5,977 bases of DNA from Myxococcales bacterium (GCA_021784995.1 JAJYHA010000204.1:1-5977), one strand, 5' to 3'. Shown: positions 1 through 5,355, counted from the first letter of the stretch. Notes: generated by a model from the letters alone, not told the origin. A program made the numbers and translations.

Positions 1-356
1 AGGTTCGCCAGGTGCTTCCGCATCGGGACGCCGATCTTGAGAAATTCCTCCGTGGGCTTGTGGACACCTGGCGTGCTGGAGAGGTGCGTCCCACCCATCG
101 AGCCGGCCCGAAGCCGGAGCGCCATTGGCGGACTCGCAAGGACCCATTCGAATGCGTTTGGCCCCGCATCCTCACGTGGCTCGATGCCGAGCCGAACCGA
201 ACGGCCAAGGACCTACTGGAGCGGCTGCGGGCCGAGAGCCCGTCCGAGTACAACGATGCCATGCTGCGAACGCTCCAGCGCCGGGTGAAGGACTGGAGGC
301 GGGCAGCTGCCAGGCGCCTGGTCTTCAGCCGGCCCCAGGCCGCAGCGCTCATGTAG
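1..356 (+). CDS. DDE/integrase-type transposase, C-terminal part (runs off left edge)
   Basis: The frame is open at the left edge and ends at TAG 354-356, giving about 117 visible residues. It carries the block typical of the C-terminal region of a large group of integrase-core (rve) insertion-sequence transposases. Visible pieces are HRDADLEKFL, then RPTHRAGPKPERHWRTRKDPFE, shortened here to THRAGPKP...WRTRKDPFE, then VWPRILTWLDAEPNRTAKDL, and LRTLQRRVKDWR followed by a basic ARRLVF ending. From memory of this family, that block follows the catalytic DDE domain and the protein stops shortly after it, so the C terminus looks natural. The catalytic domain would lie left of the window. A GTG at 12-14 is in frame but is unlikely to be the real start, since the reading frame continues upstream. 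Related blocks also occur near the N terminus of some IS21 IstA proteins, so the exact IS family is left open. The DNA is much less GC-rich than the later genes, in keeping with acquired DNA. Confidence 0.8.
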   Translation, partial: VRQVLPHRDADLEKFLRGLVDTWRAGEVRPTHRAGPKPERHWRTRKDPFECVWPRILTWLDAEPNRTAKDLLERLRAESPSEYNDAMLRTLQRRVKDWRRAAARRLVFSRPQAAALM

Positions 357-552
357 GCCATGCAAGGCGACATTCCCAATGAGGCAATCGAGTAGCATGA
401 GGATCTGAGGCAACGCGGTGGGGAGGTGTAATTGTCGTCGAGCACTCGGGCGACCAACGACGCGATCGAGTCCATCCGACCCGTCTACAGGCCCCCTGCG
501 AAGCGGACATCTTCGACCGCTCTTGGGGCGGACATCTTCAAAACTCCCTACA
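1..552 (+). mobile_element. Insertion sequence, right-hand portion
   Basis: The transposase C-terminal coding region, a 128-nt non-coding tail of about 55% GC, and a repeat-rich terminus together look like the right part of an insertion sequence. The terminus is read as ending at CA (551-552), so the element read inward from this end begins TGTAGGGAGTTTTGAAG. TG...CA termini with repeated subterminal motifs are known from IS21-like and related integrase-type elements. The left end lies outside the window, so completeness, terminal inverted repeat and target-site duplication cannot be judged. No second transposition gene (such as an istB-type ATPase) is present between the transposase stop and the terminus. 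The boundary at 552 is inference from the CA dinucleotide and the repeat layout. Confidence 0.6.
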
Positions 553-556
553 GGCC
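485..556. repeat. Nested direct repeats at the IS terminus
   Basis: Two different direct repeats are interleaved here. GCGGACATCTTC occurs at 503-514 and again at 528-539 (25-bp period). CTACAGGCC occurs at 485-493 and again at 548-556 (63-bp period) and so flanks the first pair. The inner 12-mers are most easily read as subterminal transposase-binding repeats. The outer 9-mer spans the proposed IS boundary at 552/553. It could therefore be part terminus and part chance, or the trace of a nested insertion. Confidence 0.65.
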
Positions 557-568
557 AGCGCTTGGACG

Positions 569-739
569 TTGCGCTCGATCCTCGCCGTGGTCACCATCGG
601 CGGGCTGGCCGCGCTCGTCGCCTCGGCGCAGGACGCCGCCCGGCCGTTCGTCTCGGTCGCGCCGACGGCCGAGGTGCTCCGGGCCCATGTCCGCACGCTG
701 CTGCTCCACGGCCTCGCGCCGGCCAACGCCCCGCAGTGA
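569..739 (+). CDS. Small putative secreted protein, 5' end possibly lost to IS insertion
   Basis: An uninterrupted frame ends at TGA 737-739. Read from TTG 569 it gives 56 residues. The N terminus looks like a Sec signal peptide: a short basic start (MRS), a hydrophobic core ILAVVTIGGLAALV at residues 4-17, and an A-S-A cleavage site near residue 20 before QDAA. The mature part would be only about 36 residues and contains a Leu-rich amphipathic stretch (AEVLRAHVRTLLLHGL). No ATG or GTG and no Shine-Dalgarno sequence lies between the presumed IS end at 552 and the TTG. The native start and promoter may thus have been removed by the insertion, leaving a 5'-truncated and perhaps silent gene. Codon third positions are almost all G or C, as in the host-like genes to the right and unlike the IS. 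I do not recognise the family. Its existence as an expressed gene is uncertain. Confidence 0.42.
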   Translation: MRSILAVVTIGGLAALVASAQDAARPFVSVAPTAEVLRAHVRTLLLHGLAPANAPQ

Positions 740-837
740 CCCGCGGCCCGACCGCGCCGCAGGAACGCCAGTCGGCCGGACAGTCGGAGAGACCTCCTTT
801 GACCTTGCGGCGCGGCGTCGGGCTGCTTATCGGGCAC

Positions 838-842
838 GGAGG
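838..842 (+). promoter_or_regulatory. GGAGG too close to the ATG of the Cys-rich gene
   Basis: A perfect GGAGG core sits at 838-842, leaving only one nucleotide before ATG 844. That is shorter than the usual 5-9 nt. Initiation at 844 may be weak, or translation may start at the in-frame TTG 799, which has GGAGAG at 786-791 at a more normal distance. A TTG 799 start would add a 15-residue extension ahead of the signal sequence. Confidence 0.35.
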
Positions 843-843
843 C

Positions 844-1185
844 ATGATTCGATTCCTTTCCCTGGCGCTCGTCGCCGTCTTGGTGGGCACCACCGGCGCT
901 GGCGCCCGCGGCGGCGCAGCGACGTGCCTCACGATGCACGTCGCGCCACCGTGTTCGTGCTGCCGGCCGCTCGCCTCCGAGGCTGACCAGATCCGGTGCT
1001 GCCAGGGCGCTGAATGGCGCGCCGCTCCCCTCGCCGCAGCCGTCAGATCGGATCAAGTCGCGAGCGCCACCGTGCCGCCGAGCACCCGGGGGCTCCCCTC
1101 GGGAGCCCACCGGTTCTTGACGGCTGGCGCGCGCCCGCCCCCCCTGATGGTGTCGCAGGGGCCATTGGTCCCGCTCCGCATATAG
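844..1185 (+). CDS. Small Cys-rich secreted protein, unknown function
   Basis: The 113-residue product begins with a clear signal peptide: MIRF followed by the hydrophobic stretch LSLALVAVLVG and a small-residue cleavage region around residues 18-26. The mature part has six cysteines clustered at residues 28, 37, 39, 40, 52 and 53, forming a C-x8-C-x-C-C-x11-C-C pattern with one Met-x-His (31-32) in between. After that come a cysteine-free Ala/Pro/Ser-rich stretch and a Pro-rich tail (RPPPLMVSQGPLVPL). Such clusters suit metal binding or disulfides in the periplasm. Short secreted proteins with CC clusters and a Pro-rich hydrophobic tail are common near metal-resistance loci in proteobacteria, but no metal gene is visible here, so the role is inference. 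ATG 844 is chosen because the signal peptide starts there. The GGAGG just upstream is only 1 nt away, so TTG 799 is a possible alternative start. The frame stays open upstream without meaning. Confidence 0.6.
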   Translation: MIRFLSLALVAVLVGTTGAGARGGAATCLTMHVAPPCSCCRPLASEADQIRCCQGAEWRAAPLAAAVRSDQVASATVPPSTRGLPSGAHRFLTAGARPPPLMVSQGPLVPLRI

Positions 1186-1434
1186 GCCGTCCCCGGTCGT
1201 CTCCGGTGAGTGACCGCTGGGTCTGCCCCGGCGGGCCTGCGCGACCAGGACTGGCCGACGATCGATCGGCCGCCCCCGCGACTCGAGTCAGGCAGCGAGA
1301 CCCGTCGCGCGTCCGCCGAGGTCGCGCAGGGCTCCACCCTGCGCTCATCGGCGACCAGCGAGTCGAAGCCCCCGATCGTGAACCATGTGTGGATCGAGAC
1401 GAAACGAGCTAACTCCAGAGAAAGGATCGACGCC
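1186..1434 (+). other. Intergenic region upstream of the 147-aa secreted protein
   Basis: This 249-nt stretch holds no coding frame I would support. The frames that are open through it lack start signals and protein-like composition. A weak hairpin (GCCGA 1254-1258 with TCGGC 1266-1270 around an ATCGAT core) is the only structure noted. The last 60 nt are relatively A-rich (gaaacgagctaac), which would suit a promoter region for the following gene, but I cannot assign -35 and -10 boxes with confidence. Confidence 0.4.
1421..1426 (+). promoter_or_regulatory. Ribosome binding site of the 147-aa secreted protein
   Basis: AAAGGA lies 8 nt before ATG 1435 within the purine-rich run AGAGAAAGGA. It is the best-spaced Shine-Dalgarno candidate in the left third of the window and fixes the start at 1435, although the frame is open well upstream. 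Confidence 0.65.
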
Positions 1435-1878
1435 ATGATCTCCAAGAACCTGCTGATCGCAATTGCGGTCTCCCTCGTCGCCAGGCCCGCCCTGGCCGAC
1501 GCCTCCCCGCGAAGCGACGCGACCCCCTGCTGCACCGTGACCGCCGCCGACACGACCCGGCTTCTCCGGCCGGACGCTATCGCCGCCGTGGAGCTGCTCC
1601 ACCGGGTCACCCGGACCGGCAGACACCTGCGCGGTGTCTCCATCCTCTACCGCCGGTCCGCCGGCATGAGTCTGGCGGAGCTCCAGGCCACCGCGGACTG
1701 CCTGGTCGCCCAGGGCCGGAGCCTCCCGTCCAGTTCGCCGTTGTCCGTGAGCGGGATCCGGGTTCGCGCCAGCTCCGACCGCGATCGGCTCCGCCTGACC
1801 GTCACGGCGCCCGACGAGGCATCCGCCCGGGACGTCCTCGAGCGTGCCCAGACCCTCCGCGGGACCACGCGCCAGTAG
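1435..1878 (+). CDS. Putative secreted/periplasmic protein with N-terminal Cys-Cys, unknown function
   Basis: The product has 147 residues. Residues 1-21 form a typical Sec signal peptide (MISKN, hydrophobic LLIAIAVSLVA, then RPALA before DAS). The mature protein starts with a short linker and a Cys-Cys pair (32-33). An alpha-helical stretch follows (about 38-60), then a predicted strand GVSILYRR (67-74), a helix MSLAELQATADCLVAQ (78-93) with a third cysteine at 89, a Ser/Pro loop, and two strands (GIRVRAS, LRLTVTAP). It ends with a helix SARDVLERAQTL. This beta-alpha-beta-beta-alpha order suggests a small compact alpha/beta domain, but that is inference from residue pattern only. The start is supported by AAAGGA at 8-nt spacing. 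It sits 249 nt after the Cys-rich gene, so it is probably transcribed separately, and a hairpin candidate follows at 1922. I do not recognise the family. The cysteine pair just after the signal peptide could bind a metal or form a disulfide. Confidence 0.7.
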   Translation: MISKNLLIAIAVSLVARPALADASPRSDATPCCTVTAADTTRLLRPDAIAAVELLHRVTRTGRHLRGVSILYRRSAGMSLAELQATADCLVAQGRSLPSSSPLSVSGIRVRASSDRDRLRLTVTAPDEASARDVLERAQTLRGTTRQ

Positions 1879-1921
1879 GCGACGGCGCCGCGACCGCGCC
1901 GACTCGCTCTCCTCACCGATC

Positions 1922-1949
1922 CCCGGGCGGCCACTAGGCCGCGCCCGGG
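1922..1949. terminator. Imperfect GC-rich hairpin, candidate terminator
   Basis: CCCGGGCGGCC (1922-1932), a 4-nt loop ACTA, and GGCCGCGCCCGGG (1937-1949) form a stem of about 11 base pairs with a 2-nt bulge in the right arm. It lies between the 147-aa secreted protein and the nucleoside phosphorylase gene. There is no T-tract on either side, so it is not a canonical intrinsic terminator. It could still separate the two transcription units or simply stabilise a 3' end. Confidence 0.4.
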
Positions 1950-1990
1950 CGGCGGTGGCCCCGGCGGCGCGAGGGTGGTAACCAGGGACG

Positions 1991-2836
1991 ATGCAGCGGA
2001 CGCCGATCCTCGATCACGATCCGGCCGACCCGCCGGTCTTCACGCCCGAGCGGCTGCTCGAGGGCGCGCGCCGGCAGAAGGGGCTCGCCGCCGCCCGCGT
2101 CCCGGCCGCCTGCCTGCTCGACATGGACGGCGAGCTGATCGAGCGGCTCGTCGCCACCGGCCGGGCGGTGCCCGATCCCTCCTGGCCCTGCTTCCACACG
2201 CGGCTCCACCGCTGGACGCTCGCGGGGGGAGCCGAGGCCGGCGTGATCGGCGGCGCCATCGGCGCGCCCTTCGCGGTGCTCGTCGCCGAGGAGCTCTTCG
2301 CCTCCGGGTGCGAGGCGCTCCTCTCCATCTCCTCGGCGGGCCTCGTGGCCGCGGAGATCCCGCCGCCCTTCTTCGTGCTCATCGAGCGCGCCCTCCGCGA
2401 CGAGGGGACGAGCTACCACTACCTGGCGGCGGCCCGGCACGCGGAGGCGGATCCGGCGCTGACCGACGCGGTGGCGCGGGCGCTGGCCGGCGCGGCGACG
2501 CCCCTCCTCCGCGGCGCCTCCTGGACCACCGACGCTCCCTTCCGCGAGGGCGACGCGCTCGTCGCGGCGCGGCGGGCGGAGGGGATCCTCTGCGTGGAGA
2601 TGGAGTCCGCGGCGCTCCTGGCGATGGCCCGGGCCCGGGGCCGGGCGGTGGCCTGCCTCGCGCACGTGACCAACGCGATGGCCACCCGGAGCGACGACTT
2701 CGAGAAGGGCGGGCAGGACGGCCAGGAGGAGGCCCTCCAGCTCTGCGATCGCGCGCTCACCGCCGCGCTGGCGCACGCGGCCGGCCTCGACCCGGGGGAC
2801 GGGTCCCGGCGAGTTCCAGTACTCTCCCGCCGATGA
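1991..2836 (+). CDS. Nucleoside phosphorylase-superfamily protein (PNP_UDP_1, uridine phosphorylase-like)
   Basis: The 281-residue protein belongs to the PNP/uridine phosphorylase fold, whose members cleave the N-glycosidic bond of nucleosides using phosphate (or water, in the nucleosidase branch) in the cytoplasm. Visible signatures are GGAIGAPFAVLVAEELFASGC (about 87-107, the glycine-rich active-site loop and helix), SISSAG (112-117), RDEGTSYHYL (136-145), TTDAPFRE (179-186), and VEMESAAL (202-209), the classic ribose-binding Met-Glu motif. RDEGTSYHY is shared by a subfamily usually annotated only as nucleoside or uridine phosphorylase. Canonical family members carry R-x-G-T at the 112-117 position, where the Arg binds phosphate. 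Here it is S-x-S-S, so the true reaction and substrate are uncertain. ATG 1991 has AGGGA just upstream (1984-1988) and GAGGGTGG at 1971-1978. The stop overlaps the start of the transporter gene by 4 nt, so the two are very likely co-translated. Confidence 0.88.
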   Translation: MQRTPILDHDPADPPVFTPERLLEGARRQKGLAAARVPAACLLDMDGELIERLVATGRAVPDPSWPCFHTRLHRWTLAGGAEAGVIGGAIGAPFAVLVAEELFASGCEALLSISSAGLVAAEIPPPFFVLIERALRDEGTSYHYLAAARHAEADPALTDAVARALAGAATPLLRGASWTTDAPFREGDALVAARRAEGILCVEMESAALLAMARARGRAVACLAHVTNAMATRSDDFEKGGQDGQEEALQLCDRALTAALAHAAGLDPGDGSRRVPVLSRR

Positions 2837-4221
2837 TGCGCTCCGGTCAGCGACCGCCCGGCCCCGTCGGCGCGCCCTCCCCGGCGGCGCCCCTCCCCGG
2901 CGAGCCCGGCGCGCCCGGCGCACCGGAGGAGCCGCGCCTCGGCCTCCGGGCCAACCTCGCCCAGTTCAGCCTGCTCGTGGGGGTGAACGCCTTCGTCGGC
3001 GCGATGGTCGGGCTGGAGCGCAGCATCCTTCCGGCGATCGCCGAGCAGGACTTCCGGCTCGCCGCCCGCACCGCGGTGCTGTCCTTCATCGTCGTGTTCG
3101 GGGTGACCAAGGCGGCCACCAACTACCTGGCCGGGCGCCTCTCGGACGCGGTGGGGCGCAAGTCGGTCCTGGTCGCCGGCTGGCTGGTGGCGGCGCCCGT
3201 GCCCTTCCTTCTCATGTGGGCCCCGACCTGGGGCTGGGTGCTGGTGGCCAACGCCTTCCTCGGCGTGAGCCAGGGGCTCACCTGGTCGACCACGGTCATC
3301 ATGAAGATCGACCTCGCCGGGCCGGCGCGGCGCGGGCTGGCCATGGGGCTCAACGAGTTCGCGGGCTACCTCGCGGTGGCGCTCTCGGCGCTGGCCACCG
3401 GGCAGGTGGCGGCGGCGTACGGGCTGCGGCCGCAGCCCTTCTACCTGGGCGTCGGCTTCGTCGCCGCCGGGCTGGGGCTGTCGACGCTGCTGGTCCGCGA
3501 GACCCGCGGCCACGCGCGGCGCGAGGCGACCGACCACGGCGCCGGGGCGCCGGCGCCGTCGGCGCGCGAGGTGTTCCTCAGGACCTCGTTCACCGACCGT
3601 GACCTATCGGCGGTGAGCCAGGCCGGGCTGGTGAACAACCTGAACGACGGGATGGCCTGGGGGCTCTTCCCCCTGGTCTTCGCGGCGGCGGGGGTGTCGA
3701 TCGAGCGGATCGGGTGGCTGGCGGCCGTCTACCCGGGCGTCTGGGGCGTGGGGCAGCTGGTCACCGGCGCGCTCTCGGATCGGATCGGCCGCAAGCGGCT
3801 CATCGTCGCCGGGATGTGGGTGCAGGCCGCGGGGATCGCGGTGGTGGTCCGCTCCTCCTCCTTCGCCGGGTTCGCCGCCGGGGGCGCGCTGCTCGGCGCC
3901 GGGACCGCCATGGTCTACCCCACGCTGCTCGCCGCCATCGGCGACGTCGCGCACCCGGCCTGGCGCGCCTCGTCGGTGGGGGTCTACCGGCTCTGGCGCG
4001 ACCTCGGGTACGCGGTGGGGGCGCTCCTCTCCGGCGCGGCGGCCGACGCCTTCGGCGTCCCGGTCGCCATCTGGCTGGTCGCCGCCCTCACCTTCGCCTC
4101 GGGCGTGGTGGTCGCGGTGCGGCTGCGCGAGACGCGGCGGCCTCACGGCGCGCGGCACCCCGCACCGCCCCTCCCCGGCGCCGCGCCGGCGGCGGATGCC
4201 CCGCGCCCCCCTCCCTGCTAG
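2833..4221 (+). CDS. Major facilitator superfamily (MFS) transporter
   Basis: The 462-residue protein is an inner-membrane secondary transporter with about 12 predicted transmembrane helices in two homologous halves. The MFS motif A occurs in each half between helices 2-3 and 8-9: GRLSDAVGRKS at 101-111 and GALSDRIGRKR at 312-322. The first helix contains GLERSILP (60-67), with an acidic-basic pair that may serve proton coupling. Helix 5 starts at GLNEFAGYLAVALSA. The central cytoplasmic linker (about 223-262) is charged and Pro/Ala-rich. The first 36 residues are an unusual Pro/Gly/Ala-rich, probably disordered extension, and the last 27 are a Pro-rich tail. ATG 2833 overlaps the previous stop as ATGA, which supports this start over the second ATG at 2836 or a far longer in-frame extension. 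The substrate is unknown. Coupling with a nucleoside-cleaving enzyme suggests a nucleoside, base or related metabolite, but drug or metabolite efflux is equally possible. Confidence 0.9.
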   Translation: MMRSGQRPPGPVGAPSPAAPLPGEPGAPGAPEEPRLGLRANLAQFSLLVGVNAFVGAMVGLERSILPAIAEQDFRLAARTAVLSFIVVFGVTKAATNYLAGRLSDAVGRKSVLVAGWLVAAPVPFLLMWAPTWGWVLVANAFLGVSQGLTWSTTVIMKIDLAGPARRGLAMGLNEFAGYLAVALSALATGQVAAAYGLRPQPFYLGVGFVAAGLGLSTLLVRETRGHARREATDHGAGAPAPSAREVFLRTSFTDRDLSAVSQAGLVNNLNDGMAWGLFPLVFAAAGVSIERIGWLAAVYPGVWGVGQLVTGALSDRIGRKRLIVAGMWVQAAGIAVVVRSSSFAGFAAGGALLGAGTAMVYPTLLAAIGDVAHPAWRASSVGVYRLWRDLGYAVGALLSGAAADAFGVPVAIWLVAALTFASGVVVAVRLRETRRPHGARHPAPPLPGAAPAADAPRPPPC

Positions 4222-4224
4222 GCT
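4217..4224 (+). promoter_or_regulatory. Extended -10-like element directly before thiO
   Basis: TG-C-TAGGCT (TG at 4216-4217, TAGGCT 4219-4224) fits an extended -10 box (TGnTAnnnT). It is placed so that transcription would start at about 4231, two bases before ATG 4233. No clear Shine-Dalgarno sequence lies in the 11-nt gap after the transporter stop, which itself (TAG 4219-4221) forms part of the box. This is compatible with leaderless or near-leaderless expression, but a chance match in short GC-rich sequence is quite possible. Confidence 0.35.
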
Positions 4225-4232
4225 GCGCCGCC

Positions 4233-5354
4233 ATGAACGCGGACGTGGTGGTGATCGGCGCCGGCGTGCAGGGCTGCGCGGTGGCGCTGCGGCTGGCCCA
4301 GGCCGGGCTCGACGTGGCGCTCCTGGAGCGGTCGATCCCCGGCGCCGAGGCGTCGAGCGCCGCCGGCGGCATCCTCTCCCCGGGCGTCGAGGCGCTCGAG
4401 CCCGGGCCGTTCCACGCGCTCGGCCGCGCCTCGCTCGCGCGCTACCGGGCCTTCGTGGAGGAGCTGGAGGCGCTCACCGGGCTCGGCTGCGGCTGGCGGG
4501 GCGGCGGCACGCTCGAGGTGGCGCTCGACGACACCCACGCCCAGCTCCTCGCCGGCCGGGCCGCGCGGCTCGAGCGGGCCGGTCTGCCGGTGGAGGTGGT
4601 GGACGACGCCGCGCTCCGGGCGCTCGAGCCGGCGGTCTCGCCGGAGGCGCGCGGGGCGCTCTGGTTCGCCGACGAGGCCTCGGTCGATCCCCGCCTCCTC
4701 GGCCGGGCGCTCTCCATCGCCGCCGCCCGGGCCGGGGTGCGGATCGTCACCGGCCAGGTGCGCGCCATCCGCCAGGCGGGCGGGCGGGTCGCCGGCGTCG
4801 AGCACGAGACCGGGCCGATCGACGCGCCGGCGGTGGTGCTCGCCGCGGGGGCCTGGAGCCTCCAGGTGGCGGGGCACGGCCTCCCGGCCGGCGCCGTGCG
4901 GCCGATCCGCGGCCAGATCGCGGTGGTGGACACCCGGCCGCCGCTCCTCTCGCGGGTGATCTTCTCCGGCCACGGCTACGTCGTCCCGCGCTCCGACGGG
5001 CGGATCCTGATCGGCTCGACGATGGAGGAGGTCGGCTTCGAGAAGGCGGTGACCGCGGGCGGGCTGCGCCAGGTGCTCGACGTCGGCATCGGCATCGCCC
5101 CGGCGATGGCCCGGGCGCCGGTGGTGGAGACCTGGTCGAACTTCCGGCCGGCGAGCCCGGACGGCGAGCCGATCCTCGGCCCCGGCGACGTCCCCGGCCT
5201 CTTCTACGCCACCGGCCACACGCGCAACGGGATCCTGCTCACGCCGATCACCGCCGACGCCGTCTCGGCCTGCGTGCTGGGGAGGGCGCCCCCGGTCGAC
5301 CTCGCGCCCTTCTCCGCGGCGCGGTTCGGCGCCGGGCGCGGCGGCCAGGCCTGA
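4233..5354 (+). CDS. thiO: Glycine oxidase ThiO / FAD-dependent D-amino acid oxidase family
   Basis: The 373-residue product closely follows the ThiO layout (Bacillus subtilis glycine oxidase has about 369 residues). It should oxidise glycine (or another small primary or secondary amine) to the imine with FAD and oxygen, the imine feeding thiazole synthesis for thiamine. Visible features are the N-terminal Rossmann FAD motif GAGVQG (9-14), the acidic end of the second strand (ERS, 32-34), GAEASSAAGGILSP (37-50), the second FAD contact AAGAWS (204-209), VRPIRGQ (222-228), YVVPRSDGRILIGSTMEEVGF (249-269), FRPASPDGEPILGP (304-317) and GHTRNGILLTP (328-338). By family comparison, Tyr249, Arg305 and Arg331 match the substrate-binding residues Tyr246, Arg302 and Arg329. 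It begins 11 nt after the MFS stop, so an operon is likely. No thiS, thiG or thiE lies nearby, so a different amine substrate cannot be excluded. Confidence 0.87.
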   Translation: MNADVVVIGAGVQGCAVALRLAQAGLDVALLERSIPGAEASSAAGGILSPGVEALEPGPFHALGRASLARYRAFVEELEALTGLGCGWRGGGTLEVALDDTHAQLLAGRAARLERAGLPVEVVDDAALRALEPAVSPEARGALWFADEASVDPRLLGRALSIAAARAGVRIVTGQVRAIRQAGGRVAGVEHETGPIDAPAVVLAAGAWSLQVAGHGLPAGAVRPIRGQIAVVDTRPPLLSRVIFSGHGYVVPRSDGRILIGSTMEEVGFEKAVTAGGLRQVLDVGIGIAPAMARAPVVETWSNFRPASPDGEPILGPGDVPGLFYATGHTRNGILLTPITADAVSACVLGRAPPVDLAPFSAARFGAGRGGQA

Positions 5355-5355
5355 T

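Noticed and set aside
538..1110. 190-codon minus-strand ORF across the small secreted genes
   Set aside because: It has no ribosome binding site, no hydrophobic or domain structure, and spans the IS end. The plus-strand signal peptides are a better explanation.
1210..1434. N-terminal extension of the 147-aa secreted protein from an upstream GTG
   Set aside because: A good ribosome binding site and signal peptide start at 1435. The upstream part would bury the signal peptide and has no protein-like features.
1879..1990. TPP riboswitch upstream of the operon that contains thiO
   Set aside because: I looked for the CTGAGA thi-box and its conserved flanks and found none. The only structure is an imperfect GC-rich hairpin.
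1975..2832. Long open frame upstream of the transporter in the same reading frame (apparent 748-aa protein)
   Set aside because: It lies entirely over the nucleoside phosphorylase gene in another frame and is Arg/Gly/Pro-rich, typical of GC-driven shadow frames. The transporter's real start is set by the ATGA overlap at 2833.
1934..3537. Large minus-strand ORFs opposite the phosphorylase and transporter genes (329 and 372 codons)
   Set aside because: The products are low-complexity Arg/Gly/Ala/His-rich and oppose well-supported conserved genes, which is what extreme GC3 produces by chance.
4218..5219. 333-codon minus-strand ORF opposite thiO
   Set aside because: It mirrors the conserved ThiO frame and has biased composition with no recognisable domain.
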